In this document: in pieces, positions 39,401-48,249 of the stretch
Position numbering within the stretch: the stretch's first letter is position 1
Layout of the letters: every line of letters starts with the position of its first letter
DNA from: Anaerovibrio lipolyticus DSM 3074
GTDB lineage: Bacteria > Bacillota > Negativicutes > Selenomonadales > Selenomonadaceae
Length of the DNA: 64,000 nt
Assembly (NCBI RefSeq): GCF_900141865.1
Contig: NZ_FQYW01000011.1
Span: 52,178 to 116,177, forward strand
Direction of reading: 5' to 3'
Notes under the pieces: model-generated
What the model was told of the DNA's origin: nothing
The model's database searches: none
What the model saw: only the letters and a program-made list of their open reading frames with translations
Program-made: the position numbers and the translations under genes

Positions 39401-40015
39401 GCGACGGAAAGCATTTACTGCATCCCAGTCAAGAATCTTGGCCAAATCATCATAATCAACCACTTCAATCTTCTGAATCTCATGGGAAGTGCGGAAACCA
39501 TCAAAGAAGTTCAAGAAAGGAATCTTGCCCTTGATAGCAACCAAATGTGCTACAGCAGCCAAATCCATTACTTCCTGTACAGAGGATTCTGCCAGCATAG
39601 CCACACCGGTCTGACGTGCAGCCATAACATCCTGATGATCACCGAAAATATTCAGTGAAGAAGTAGCCAGTGCACGAGCAGATACATGGAATACACCTGG
39701 GAGCATCTCGCCGGAAATCTTATACATATTTGGAATCATCAGCAGCATACCCTGAGAAGCAGTGTATGTGGTGGTCAAAGCACCAGCCTGCAGGGAACCG
39801 TGAACTGCACCTGCAGCACCAGCCTCGGATTGCAACTCAACAATGCGTACCTTCTGACCAAAAAGGTTCTTCTGCCCCTTTGCAGCCATCTCATCAACAT
39901 GCTCTGCCATTGGTGAAGATGGGGTGATAGGATAGATAGCAGCCACATCGGTAAATGCGTAAGACACATAAGCCGCAGCTGTATTACCATCCATAGTCTT
40001 CATTTTCTTGCCCAT
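36494..40015 (-). CDS. nifJ: Pyruvate:ferredoxin (flavodoxin) oxidoreductase
   Basis: This 1173-residue single-chain PFOR converts pyruvate and CoA to acetyl-CoA, CO2 and reduced ferredoxin, the central step of anaerobic pyruvate breakdown. Domain order is gamma/alpha pyrimidine-binding region (YPITPSSPMAEHVDE at the start), CoA-binding region, then two [4Fe-4S] motifs near residues 689-700 (CIECNQCAFVCP) and 743-753 (CSGCGNCAIVCP). The TPP-binding beta region with CAGCGETPYAK and GGDGWAYDIGYGG follows. It has its own strong promoter and terminator, so it is monocistronic. Confidence 0.97.
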   Translation of the reverse strand: MGKKMKTMDGNTAAAYVSYAFTDVAAIYPITPSSPMAEHVDEMAAKGQKNLFGQKVRIVELQSEAGAAGAVHGSLQAGALTTTYTASQGMLLMIPNMYKISGEMLPGVFHVSARALATSSLNIFGDHQDVMAARQTGVAMLAESSVQEVMDLAAVAHLVAIKGKIPFLNFFDGFRTSHEIQKIEVVDYDDLAKILDWDAVNAFRRNALNPDHPVIRGTAQNDDIYFQGREAVNKAYDALPELVEEAMGQMAKITGREHHIFDYYGAKDAERVVIAIGSINQTLQECVDFLNAKGEKVGAVAVHLFRPFSVDHFLKAIPSTVEKIAVLDRTKEPGALGEPLYQDVRTAFYASHRHPLIVGGRYGLGGKDVTPTQVLGVFEELKKDAPKNGFTIGIVDDLSNTSLAPYPEHVNLTPEGTTACKFWGLGSDGTVGANKSAIKIIGDKTDLYAQAYFAYDSKKSGGITMSHLRFGKSPIASPYLIDNANFISCSQQSYVNKYDLLAGLQPGGTFLLNTLWSDDELSEKLPASMKRYIAKNNIKFYTVNAVKIAQDLGLGGRFNMVMQSAFFKLADIIPLQKAVGYLKDAIVTSYGKKGQNIVDMNNGAVDAGIDALHLVNVPADWADAKDAKEECKSDVPAYVKEILEPVNRQEGNKITVKQMAAHADGTFPSGTAAYEKRGIAINVPEWDVTKCIECNQCAFVCPHAAIRPVLTTDEEKDAAPEGFTSKPALGTKGLNFTMAISALDCSGCGNCAIVCPAKEKALVMKPIATQIDKQAVFDYGVKVSPKTNPMKKTTVKGSQFETPCLEFSGACAGCGETPYAKLITQLFGGRMMVANATGCSSIWGASAPAMPYSKNAWGHGPAWANSLFEDNAEYGLGMFLGVKAVREALAADVTAAIESGKLSVALKDAMIDWKDNMNCGEGTRERSLNLIGALEAEKGNDPLLNKIYENRDFMVKRSQWIFGGDGWAYDIGYGGLDHVLASGEDVNVFVFDTEVYSNTGGQASKATPTAAIAQFAATGKRTKKKDLGMMAMSYGYVYVAQVNMGADKNQVLKAITEAEAYPGPSLIIGYAPCINHGIKIGMGKSQMEAARAVECGYWANYRYNPELVGTDKNPFSLDSKEPDFGKFQDYLMGEVRYNSLKRAFPEAADALFEKTQKDAETRLANYKRLAGKE

Positions 40016-40114
40016 ACTTGATTAACTCTCCTCTCATAACACGAAATTTACCCGAATACCAATCAAGTAACAATAACATCTATAACAATATCCTTATAAA
40101 TGTTTTACAAATTC

Positions 40115-40143
40115 ATTATACATCTAACCATTTATTTTGTAAA
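40115..40143 (-). promoter_or_regulatory. Promoter of nifJ
   Basis: TTTACA (40138-40143), a 17-bp spacer ending in TG, and TATAAT (40115-40120) form a near-consensus vegetative promoter on the minus strand, giving a leader of about 95 nt. The rest of the 40016-40295 gap is AT-rich; no gene is seen in it. Confidence 0.8.
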
Positions 40144-40295
40144 ATAAATCGCTTTTTCTTTTTATTTTCGCACAAATGAAAAGAAACCAAAATAATTTTG
40201 AACAAAATTTCAGTTTCTTGGTAATAATCATCAGACAAATATATCTTATTTATACTTATATATGAATCTAATTATGTAAAAAAGGAAAAATAAAA

Positions 40296-40322
40296 AAAGC
40301 TGGATTCGAAAAATCCAGCTTT
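40296..40322 (-). terminator. Terminator of tRNA-Pro
   Basis: An 11-bp stem (AAAGCTGGATT with AATCCAGCTTT) is followed by a T run on the minus strand, 8 bp after tRNA-Pro. Confidence 0.88.
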
Positions 40323-40330
40323 AAATGCAA

Positions 40331-40407
40331 TGGTCGGAGCAGCAGGATTCGAACCTGCGACCCCCTGGTCCCAAGCCAGGTGCTCTACCAAACTGAGCCA
40401 TGCCCCG
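40331..40407 (-). tRNA. tRNA-Pro (TGG), copy 1
   Basis: Acceptor CGGGGCA pairs with TGCTCCG. The anticodon arm CCTGG-CTTGGGA-CCAGG gives TGG. CCA is encoded. The 77 nt are identical to the copy at 55387-55463. Confidence 0.96.
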
Positions 40408-40437
40408 TTGTCGACCCTTGTCGCGTCAACATTGATA

Positions 40438-40466
40438 ATAATACTACAATCTCCATTGCTTGTCAA
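40438..40466 (-). promoter_or_regulatory. Promoter of tRNA-Pro copy 1
   Basis: TTGACA (40461-40466), 17-bp spacer, TATTAT (40438-40443). The early transcribed region contains TGTTGACGCG, which is also found after the promoter of tRNA-Pro copy 2. Confidence 0.78.
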
Positions 40467-40490
40467 CAAATTTTATTACTTTTTATTTTA

Positions 40491-41891
40491 TTACTTCTGC
40501 CAATAATCAAGGCTATCAGTAATCCCAATATCCTTGGCATAAAATACAGGATCCTTCCCTTCATTTCTCTGGCTTTCGTAATCTCTGAGACATGCCATTG
40601 CCTGACTGCCCAAAATAACGATTACAGGCAGGTTGATGATGGCCATGCAGCCCATAAGCACGTCTGCCAGATTCCACAGAAGATCCATACTGAGACCGGC
40701 ACCTACAAAAATAACCAGTGCAGCAAATGTACGATAAACGGTCATAAACAGCTTCCCAGGCACCTTGCCGTTTACATAAGCCAGACAGTTATCTACATAA
40801 TAAAGATTACCCAGCAATGTAGTAAACGCAAAGAGCAGCATGGAAATTGTCAGGAACACACCGGCACCAGAGCCCAGGGTTGCATCAAGGGATGCCTGAA
40901 CGAATGGGGCACCGGCCAATTCCTTGGTAGGAGCCACACCGGAGCTCATGCACAGAAAAGCAGTAGCAGTACAGAGAATCATAGTATCAATAAATACTGA
41001 GAACATCTGAACAAGGCCCTGCTTTACAGGATGGGAAACATCTGCTGCAGCTGCGGCATTTGGCGCAGAACCTACACCTGCCTCATTGGAGAACAGACCG
41101 CGCTTGATACCAAACATTACACAGGAACCGGTGAAGCCACCAAAAATTGCTTCAAAATCAAAGGCCTGAGTGAAAATAGTGTCAAAAACACTTGGCAAAA
41201 GGCCAATGTTCATAATCACTACGATTAATGCTACGACAACATAAATAAGGCCCATAAGAGGAACCAATGCGGAAGTAGCCTTGATAATTCTGCGGCCACC
41301 ACCAAAGATACACCATCCCACAAGAACTGCCAGGACTCCACCAATAACCCATGGTGTGCTGGCAGGGTTGTAGAATGTGAATCCAGAGAATGTAGATTGG
41401 AGGTTATATGCACACAGCATATTAAAACCAACACCATAAGTACAAATCAGTGCCAATGCAAAGATAATTGCCACAAATCTGTTATGAAGGGCACTCTCAA
41501 TGTAATAGGCCGGGCCACCATAGCTGGAGTGTTCACCGCGCTTCTTATACACCTGAGCCAAAGTGCTCTCCACGAATGCAGCTCCGCCGCCCAAAAATGC
41601 AGCCAGCCACATCCAAAACATGGAACCAAAGCCGCCCAGACACAGTGCTGTGGAAACACCAATGATGTTACCAGTACCAACTCTGGAAGCAGTGGAAACC
41701 ATCAAAGCCTGGAAGGATGATACCTTCTGTCCCTCTTTTTTCTCCATGATAACCTTCAACGTCTCCCCGAAAAGACGAATCTGGACAAATCTGGTCCGTA
41801 GTGTGTAATAAAAACCTACGCCCAGAATCATGACAATCAACAACTTGCCATACATGAAGTTAGAGATTTCTCCAATTAACGCATCCAACAT
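40491..41891 (-). CDS. Alanine/glycine:cation symporter (AGCS family)
   Basis: This 466-residue protein has about 11 transmembrane segments. It takes up alanine or glycine with Na+ or H+. Family landmarks are TRFVQIRLFGE near the start, STASRVGTGNIIGVSTAL, GPAYYIE, GIKRGLFSNEAGVGSAPNAAAAA-type sequence (NEAGVGSAPN) and the downstream SVFIDTMILCTATA. It lies 46 bp downstream of panF on the same strand and 84 bp upstream of tRNA-Pro. Confidence 0.93.
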   Translation of the reverse strand: MLDALIGEISNFMYGKLLIVMILGVGFYYTLRTRFVQIRLFGETLKVIMEKKEGQKVSSFQALMVSTASRVGTGNIIGVSTALCLGGFGSMFWMWLAAFLGGGAAFVESTLAQVYKKRGEHSSYGGPAYYIESALHNRFVAIIFALALICTYGVGFNMLCAYNLQSTFSGFTFYNPASTPWVIGGVLAVLVGWCIFGGGRRIIKATSALVPLMGLIYVVVALIVVIMNIGLLPSVFDTIFTQAFDFEAIFGGFTGSCVMFGIKRGLFSNEAGVGSAPNAAAAADVSHPVKQGLVQMFSVFIDTMILCTATAFLCMSSGVAPTKELAGAPFVQASLDATLGSGAGVFLTISMLLFAFTTLLGNLYYVDNCLAYVNGKVPGKLFMTVYRTFAALVIFVGAGLSMDLLWNLADVLMGCMAIINLPVIVILGSQAMACLRDYESQRNEGKDPVFYAKDIGITDSLDYWQK

Positions 41892-41936
41892 TTTCTTATC
41901 TACCCCTTTTCCTTTTAAAAATAAATATAAATTTCC

Positions 41937-43421
41937 CTATTCAGGGAAAAAATCCCCTAAAGTTTCTTTATCCTCAGACTTACCCACGTAAGAACCTATC
42001 AAGAACAAAATCAATGAAACAGTAATACCAATGGTTATCTGGTGAAGCCCCATAATCTTAAAGCCCATGCCCTGAGCAAGGCAATAAAGCACTGTCCCCC
42101 CCACCATAGAAAGCATGGCTCCGGTCTTATTTGCCCTTGGCCAATAAAGCCCCAGCAAAAGTGTCCAGAAGAAAGCAGTTTCCAGACCTCCAAAAGCAAA
42201 CATATTAATAAGCCAAATAAGGCTTGGCGGGGTCATCGCAATAAAAAATACTATGGCACCAATGACTGCCGTTGCCAGCATGGACAAGATACGCAGCTTG
42301 CCATCTCCCGGCTTATTGCCCTTTCTCTCCTGACGATAGAGATAAATATCCTTAATAATTGCTGACGAGCCTACCAACAGCAAACTGCTGATGGTGGAAA
42401 TGCTGGCAGAAAGGGGACCAATTATCGCAATACTTGCCAAAGTGGCTGGCATTGCCGTTACCACGATGCGCGGAATAATGCTGTCAGTTCCGCCATAATC
42501 AGCAGGAGCCCCCGTCATCACTCCCTGTCCCAGAATACCAGTGAGATTTACACCAATATTCATAAAGCCTACCGCGAAAGTACCAATAAGCATGGCTCTA
42601 ACCAGACTTTTATTGTTCTTGAAGGCCAAGCCCCTTACCACTGACTGTGGCAGTGCAATAGTACAGATACCCACCAAAATCCACTGGGTAAGATACAAGC
42701 CATAAGGCATCTTGCCGCCGGAAAGTGGCTCCAGCATATCGGGACGATTTGTTTCCAGATGTGCCACTATGCTGTCGTAGCCGCCACCGGCCTGAAGAAC
42801 AAAATATACCAGCATCATAATGCCAATCATCATCATTACAGCACAACAGGTATCCGTAATGGCCACTGCCCTAAAGCCACCAATGGTGGTATATACCACT
42901 ACCATGGCACCAAAAAGAATCAATCCCGTCACATAGCTATACCCGGTCACCGCTTCAAATAGCTTGGCACCGCCCACAAACTGGGCAACCATAGTAGCAC
43001 AAAAGAACAAAACTATAATAAATGCAGAAATCTCTGCCAATAAATCCGACTTATACCGATGACGAATAATATCAACCACCGTTACCGCATTAAACTTGCT
43101 GGCCAGCAATGCCACCCGCTTGCCGAATATGCCCAGCACCAAAAATACCGCAGTTACCTGAACCACAGCCATATAAACCCAGCCAAAGCCCACATTCCAA
43201 GCCACGCCAGGCCCACCGACAAAGGAGCTTACGGAGCTGTAGGTGGCAACAGTAGTCATGGCAAGAACAAATCCACCCAAGTCCCGATTGCCAATGAAGT
43301 AGGTCTTGACAAAATTATTCATCAACCCTGACTGCTGCTGATGACGTACATAGAAGCTGATACCAATCATAAAGGCCATATAACCTAAAAGAGGTAAAAG
43401 CTGACTTATATCGCCATTCAT
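41937..43421 (-). CDS. panF: Sodium/pantothenate symporter
   Basis: This 494-residue sodium:solute symporter has about 13 transmembrane segments. PanF features include the early TYFIGNRDLGGFVLAMT, TYSSVSSFVGGPGVAW and GGFRAVAITDTCCA. It imports pantothenate, the precursor of CoA. The start codon follows a strong AGGGGGGACAGCC, and the gene overlaps the end of the YhdT gene by 4 bp, a common pairing. Confidence 0.93.
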   Translation of the reverse strand: MNGDISQLLPLLGYMAFMIGISFYVRHQQQSGLMNNFVKTYFIGNRDLGGFVLAMTTVATYSSVSSFVGGPGVAWNVGFGWVYMAVVQVTAVFLVLGIFGKRVALLASKFNAVTVVDIIRHRYKSDLLAEISAFIIVLFFCATMVAQFVGGAKLFEAVTGYSYVTGLILFGAMVVVYTTIGGFRAVAITDTCCAVMMMIGIMMLVYFVLQAGGGYDSIVAHLETNRPDMLEPLSGGKMPYGLYLTQWILVGICTIALPQSVVRGLAFKNNKSLVRAMLIGTFAVGFMNIGVNLTGILGQGVMTGAPADYGGTDSIIPRIVVTAMPATLASIAIIGPLSASISTISSLLLVGSSAIIKDIYLYRQERKGNKPGDGKLRILSMLATAVIGAIVFFIAMTPPSLIWLINMFAFGGLETAFFWTLLLGLYWPRANKTGAMLSMVGGTVLYCLAQGMGFKIMGLHQITIGITVSLILFLIGSYVGKSEDKETLGDFFPE

Positions 43422-43690
43422 GGCTGTCCCCCCTTTCGGGAAGGAGTACCATCTGTTTCCAAATCAATGTCCTTGAAAACAAAGGTAGTAAGCAGCTTTA
43501 CCAAAACCATGGCAAAAATCCACACGCCGAAGGTTCCGGCAACAGCCCAAAGCGGCAGTCCAAAAACCTTAATATCCACACCAGCCAGACCGAATCCGGC
43601 CAACACCCAAAAGACAATCAAAATCAATAGGGTTATGCCGGTCCACATGGCTTCCCTGCGAATCTGAAGGTATTTTTCTTTTTCTGACAT
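43418..43690 (-). CDS. yhdT: YhdT-like small membrane protein (DUF997)
   Basis: This 90-residue protein has two transmembrane helices (about residues 17-38 and 50-72). The start MSEKEKYLQIRREAMW follows AAAGGTG; the longer open frame lacks such a site. DUF997/YhdT proteins are encoded next to panF in many bacteria and may assist it, although no mechanism is known. It is the first gene of the yhdT-panF pair. Confidence 0.85.
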   Translation of the reverse strand: MSEKEKYLQIRREAMWTGITLLILIVFWVLAGFGLAGVDIKVFGLPLWAVAGTFGVWIFAMVLVKLLTTFVFKDIDLETDGTPSRKGGQP

Positions 43691-43770
43691 ACAAAGCACC
43701 TTTCTGTAGAACCTGGCCATAAAATTAAACAAAGCTTGTCCAACCAGTGTCCTCAACACCTGTAATTATA

Positions 43771-46620
43771 CTATGCCTTCTTAAACTTGGCAAAAATTTC
43801 GTCTATTTCAGGACCTGTAAGCTGATATTTCTCCACCAGCTTGTCTGCCAGTGCCTTAATAGCTTTCTTGCCTTTTTTTACAATTTTCAAGGTGTTTTCG
43901 TATTCCTGCTGTATTATTTCATTTGCCTCTTCATAAACCTTCACCGCCGCCGGACTTACAGAAAGGGTTTCCAATGGTATATAGGCCCGAAGCTGTTTAC
44001 CCATACCTAGATTATTAACCATCAGAACAGCATGAACAGTAGCATTTTCCAAATCGCCGCTAATACCGGCATTGACCCCTTCCTTTTCCCCGAAGAAAAC
44101 CACCTCAGCTGCACGTCCCGCCAAGCTAACACGTATCTTGTCAACATACCACTGACGATTGTAGTTCTTGGAGATTTTTTCATTTACCTTCGGCTTGGTG
44201 TAGCCACCGTATTCCTCCCGGCCCACAATAGTTACAAAGGATGACTGCTCACCGGTAAGCCACAAAAGATAAGCATGTCCCGCCTCGTGCACTGCAGTGG
44301 CAAAATAGTTAATCTCCTCCCAATCATGCTTTTGACCAAATGTCAGCTCGTCAAGGGCGTCTGAAAGAATATCACTGTCCACCTCTTTTTGCTGCTTTAA
44401 GGCCATACGGGTAGCCAAAGAAATAAACTCATTAATATCCGCTATACTATGTCCAAAAACACGATCTGCAATATTATTGATAATGGTATCAGGAATTGTT
44501 GTTATTCCTTTATTGTTTAGGGCTTTCTTGATACCAGCAATACGTTCATCACGGTCAGGCAAACGAACATATATCTTGTGCTCCAAAAGGTGCAGCAGCT
44601 CCGGATCCAACTCAGAATTTTCATCAGAAACAGTGGAATGGGACCAATTCATAGTTCCCACAAATAGTACCGGGGAACCGCAATTTTTTATATCCTTGAT
44701 ACCATTAATAAATGTTCTTACAGCCCCCAGTCCACAGGCCTTTATCAACAGGTCAAACTTCTCTATCAGAATAACCGCCGGTGCCTCACGAATGGCCTTT
44801 TCAAAAAGATCCTTTAATAACTGGCAGGCCCCCTCAGGCGTAAGGTCAGCCAATCTTGATGGAGTTATCATCAACAGGCTGGCCTCTGCCTCAGTAGCCA
44901 ACGCCCTGGCCAGAGAAACCTTCCCTGCATCAGCGGAACCAAAGAGCAGAACTCCCCCCGGCACACTGTGATATTTCATCACAAAGGCCTCAGGATTAAC
45001 CAAATACTCCTTCAGGTATTTTAAATCCTCTTTGGCACTTGTACCTCCCACTATATCATCAAAATACCGTGGTTCCTTCTCCTCCTCAAGATACTCATCC
45101 ACCGGATCCGGTCCCTTTAGGGTTTCAAAATCGAAATCATAGAAAATTACTTCAGCTGTCTTGCCATCATCAGAAATCTGCTGAGCCGTGTTATATTTTA
45201 CTATTAAATCCTCCCGTTGAAGGGCATCATAGTTCTTCTGAATAAGGGTATCCCGTGCAACCAGCAGCATTTCCGCCTGGGCGTGTTCACGGTCCACGGA
45301 AAGATCCACAGTCCCCCGAGCCCCTTTTTGCATAAAGGTAAAGTAATCCGCCATGGTAATGTTGTCGTGCTTAATGAGGTAAACTGGCAGGGTTGGAAGA
45401 TTCTCACGAACAATTTCAAAAACTCCAAGACCTACTGACACCTCATCGTCCAAGCTCAGCACATTAAATCCCCTGTCTTCCACTCCTTCCATAAGGTCCA
45501 CCACCACAAAGGAAAGAATAGTATTGGACAGGGTTTTCACCGCCTCATCAATACTGGTGACAAAAATGTAATCTATAAATTCATTTTCCAGCAGACATTT
45601 ATACTTTTCCCTGTCTGCCACCAGCAGCACCTGAGGCTTTTCCTTGTAATTGAACAACGTAGCCATAGGGCTCTCCAGCTCAGGACGCTCCACCGTGAAA
45701 ATAATTTTCTGGATTTTTGTAAGAGCATCTGGTGCCAAATGACGGCTTAATTCATAAAACTCATTTTTAAGAAATGCCCTGCTGAGAGGCAATACAGAAT
45801 TGGCATCTATCATATCACACTGATTAAACAGACACAGATTCAGCATATCCGGGTCCAAATCCATATCATAGCCATACTCATTTTTTATTTCATTGGCAAA
45901 GTCAAAAAAGCTCTGCTCCATGAGCTCCAGCAAATGGTTAACCGCCATGTCCTTGAAGAAAATGATATTTTCATTATTAAAATATTCGTAGAAGAAAATA
46001 ATAGGAAAATCAGATTCTTCCAGCTCCTTGGCAAAGGAGCCCAAAATCACTGATTTAGGCAGCATGGAGCCAAGATTGTCATTTAGATACAGCTCCGCCC
46101 CTACATGGGTAGTAAAAATAATGATACTCTCCCCAAAGGATATCGACTTTCCCGTAGAGGCATCCACCACACGGCCCGTTTCAATGATCTGGCTTATAGC
46201 AGAAACCACCTTTGGACTGGCCTTTTCTATATTTTTCAGAAGCAAAATGCCGCTGGGATTTTCCTCCACGAATTTTGTAATCCTACCAGTCTTTTTGCTG
46301 CCGCTTACGGTATTAACCAAATCCTTGGCAAAGGTTTCAGCCGCGTTCATATCCAGATTAATTTCCAAAATACTGCGCTTCAGTACATCTGCCGTAATAT
46401 GAGCCAGACGGGACTTGCCGATACCAGGAGGCCCCGATAGCAGGAAAATATTATGAAGTGTCTGCCCCGATGATTCAGGAATAAACTGGCCCTTAAAAAT
46501 TCCCTGAACGAAATAATGTATGGCTGCATCCTGCCCCTTAATATTGGCACATAACGTCTGGTAAAGGGTCTTGGTATTCTTGGATAGCTCCACCAGCTCT
46601 TTTTTCTTGTTTCGCTTCAT
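43771..46620 (-). CDS. Soluble FtsH-like M41 metalloprotease with two degenerate AAA+ modules
   Basis: This 949-residue protein starts at the ATG after GGGGA (MKRNKKKELVELSKN). Residues about 25-310 resemble a ClpB D2-type AAA+ module: Walker A GPPGIGKS (63-70) is intact, but the Walker B DEIEKA is LLKNIEKA (127-134), so both acids are lost. Residues about 328-465 look like a receiver-type alpha/beta domain (QVLLVADREKY, FVVVDLM). Residues about 518-760 match the FtsH AAA+ module, with Walker A GSADAGKV (561-568) and Walker B ILIEKFD (617-623), again degenerate. The peptidase M41 part keeps HEAGH (778-782) and the third zinc ligand D856 in SGDLENAT. No transmembrane segment is present, unlike FtsH. 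It is probably a cytosolic protease or unfolding scaffold; substrate unknown. It follows preA and precedes yhdT with gaps of about 80-100 bp. Confidence 0.85.
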   Translation of the reverse strand: MKRNKKKELVELSKNTKTLYQTLCANIKGQDAAIHYFVQGIFKGQFIPESSGQTLHNIFLLSGPPGIGKSRLAHITADVLKRSILEINLDMNAAETFAKDLVNTVSGSKKTGRITKFVEENPSGILLLKNIEKASPKVVSAISQIIETGRVVDASTGKSISFGESIIIFTTHVGAELYLNDNLGSMLPKSVILGSFAKELEESDFPIIFFYEYFNNENIIFFKDMAVNHLLELMEQSFFDFANEIKNEYGYDMDLDPDMLNLCLFNQCDMIDANSVLPLSRAFLKNEFYELSRHLAPDALTKIQKIIFTVERPELESPMATLFNYKEKPQVLLVADREKYKCLLENEFIDYIFVTSIDEAVKTLSNTILSFVVVDLMEGVEDRGFNVLSLDDEVSVGLGVFEIVRENLPTLPVYLIKHDNITMADYFTFMQKGARGTVDLSVDREHAQAEMLLVARDTLIQKNYDALQREDLIVKYNTAQQISDDGKTAEVIFYDFDFETLKGPDPVDEYLEEEKEPRYFDDIVGGTSAKEDLKYLKEYLVNPEAFVMKYHSVPGGVLLFGSADAGKVSLARALATEAEASLLMITPSRLADLTPEGACQLLKDLFEKAIREAPAVILIEKFDLLIKACGLGAVRTFINGIKDIKNCGSPVLFVGTMNWSHSTVSDENSELDPELLHLLEHKIYVRLPDRDERIAGIKKALNNKGITTIPDTIINNIADRVFGHSIADINEFISLATRMALKQQKEVDSDILSDALDELTFGQKHDWEEINYFATAVHEAGHAYLLWLTGEQSSFVTIVGREEYGGYTKPKVNEKISKNYNRQWYVDKIRVSLAGRAAEVVFFGEKEGVNAGISGDLENATVHAVLMVNNLGMGKQLRAYIPLETLSVSPAAVKVYEEANEIIQQEYENTLKIVKKGKKAIKALADKLVEKYQLTGPEIDEIFAKFKKA

Positions 46621-46663
46621 AATAATCCCCCTTGGGTACAATATTGTCCTTTATTCAACTGAT

Positions 46664-46706
46664 AAGCCATCCTCCTTGGTCCATGATAGCTCCAAGAGGG
46701 ATGGCT
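46664..46706 (-). other. Long intergenic hairpin without T-tract
   Basis: AGCCATCCTCCTTGG and its near-perfect complement in CCAAGAGGGATGGCT form a stem of about 15 bp between preA and the FtsH-like gene. The minus strand has no T-run after it, so it may be an mRNA-stabilising or processing structure rather than an intrinsic terminator. Confidence 0.5.
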
Positions 46707-46719
46707 AATCTAAATTATT

Positions 46720-48216
46720 TCATTTCTTTACCCTTTTCCCGGAGGATTCTATTGCTCCGGCTGGGCACACCAGCAAGCATAAGTGGCATCCTATACACCG
46801 CTTAGGATCCAAAATAGGCTTTCTTTCCTTCATGGTTATGGCCTGATGTCCACCGTCTGCACAGGATATGCGACAGCGACCGCATCCGATACACTTATTT
46901 CTAAGGAATTTTGGATAAACAACCGTGTCCCGTTCCAGAGAATCCGTGGTATTGCTGACATGCTCCAAGGCCAGCCCCACTATATCCTTTACACTGTTAT
47001 CGCCTATTACCCTTAGATAATAATTAAGCCCCGCCTTTAAATCCTTGATTATCCTATAGCCATATTGCATTACAGCGGTAGTTACCTGTACTGAGCCTGC
47101 CCCCAGCAGCATAAACTCCGTGGCATCCTGCCATGTCTCAATACCTCCCATACCACTAATATGAAGGCCAGAGATATTCGGATTTTTCCCAAGCTCCGTA
47201 ATATATCTTAAAGCTATAGGCTTTATTGCATTACCACTATATCCCCCCACCGCAGAGTCATTACCTACCGCTGGGCTGGAAACATAAGTATCCAGATTTA
47301 TACGCATAATACTTTTAACGGTGTTGATAGCCGAAATTCCCTTAGCGCCGCCCCTTTTGGCTGCCTCTGCCGCTTCATTCATAGAAGCCACATTGGGGGT
47401 CAGCTTTGCCAAAACCGGAATTGTTACTCCACGGCAGGCCGCTCTGGTAAACCGTTCCACAAATACAGGATTTTGTCCAATATCTGAACCAAGACCACCT
47501 TCCATCATGTTTGGACAAGAAAAATTAAGCTCTATTGCATCCGCCCCATTTTCCTCACAAAGCCGCGCCAAGCTCTCCCATTCTTCATCATCCCGGCCCA
47601 TGATAGAAGCCATAAGAAATTTATTTGGGTAATCCCGTTTCAACTCCTTAAATATCTTCATATTTTCTACCACACTGTGATCAGAAAGCTGCTCAATATT
47701 CTTGAAGCCTATAATACTGCTGCTGCCACCGGTTATGGCAGAATACCTTGGAGATGCCTCGTGAATATCAAAATTGCATATCGTTTTAAAGGAAACCCCA
47801 GCCCATCCTGCCTCAAAAGCTCTGGCACACATATCATAATTGCTGCCTACAACAGAGGAAGATAGCAAAAATGGATTTTCCAAAGGTATGCCACAAATAT
47901 CCGTCTGCAAAATGCTTTCATCAGCCAGCTGCTCCTTTGTTATCACTGGCTTTACTTCATTTCTAAGACGGGTAATCAGCCCTTTTATAGGCACCAGCCC
48001 CGGGCGAACACAGGCCTTTTCGCAGAGGGCATCACAAGCTGCACAAGCGTCTGTTTCCGGCAAAAAGGACACCGCATGATGCTCGCCTCCCAACCATATT
48101 TCTCTTAGCTTTTCACCTGGGTTAAGCTTGTATGGACACGCCTCATCGCAGGGTGCATTATCACACAGGGCACAATTTATCATATCCCGCCTTTTTATAT
48201 TGGGCTGCAAAAACAT
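46720..48216 (-). CDS. preA: PreA-like dihydropyrimidine dehydrogenase with N-terminal Fe-S domain
   Basis: This 498-residue flavoprotein starts at the ATG 8 nt after AGGAG. An N-terminal cysteine-rich region (about 12-75, CALCDNAPCDEACPYKLNPG and ACDALCEKACVRPG) resembles the Fe-S domain of PreT/GltD proteins. The central dihydroorotate-dehydrogenase-like TIM barrel follows (NPFLLSSSVVG, LNFSCPNM, ALRYITELGKNP, GMGGIETWQDA). The C-terminus has two ferredoxin clusters (CIGCGRCRISC and CIGCHLCLLVCP). It reduces uracil/thymine or related compounds, normally with PreT as NAD(P)H partner. No preT is next to it. Confidence 0.88.
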   Translation of the reverse strand: MFLQPNIKRRDMINCALCDNAPCDEACPYKLNPGEKLREIWLGGEHHAVSFLPETDACAACDALCEKACVRPGLVPIKGLITRLRNEVKPVITKEQLADESILQTDICGIPLENPFLLSSSVVGSNYDMCARAFEAGWAGVSFKTICNFDIHEASPRYSAITGGSSSIIGFKNIEQLSDHSVVENMKIFKELKRDYPNKFLMASIMGRDDEEWESLARLCEENGADAIELNFSCPNMMEGGLGSDIGQNPVFVERFTRAACRGVTIPVLAKLTPNVASMNEAAEAAKRGGAKGISAINTVKSIMRINLDTYVSSPAVGNDSAVGGYSGNAIKPIALRYITELGKNPNISGLHISGMGGIETWQDATEFMLLGAGSVQVTTAVMQYGYRIIKDLKAGLNYYLRVIGDNSVKDIVGLALEHVSNTTDSLERDTVVYPKFLRNKCIGCGRCRISCADGGHQAITMKERKPILDPKRCIGCHLCLLVCPAGAIESSGKRVKK

Positions 48217-48249
48217 CACACTCACTCCTACTTACACACAAAATGAGCC

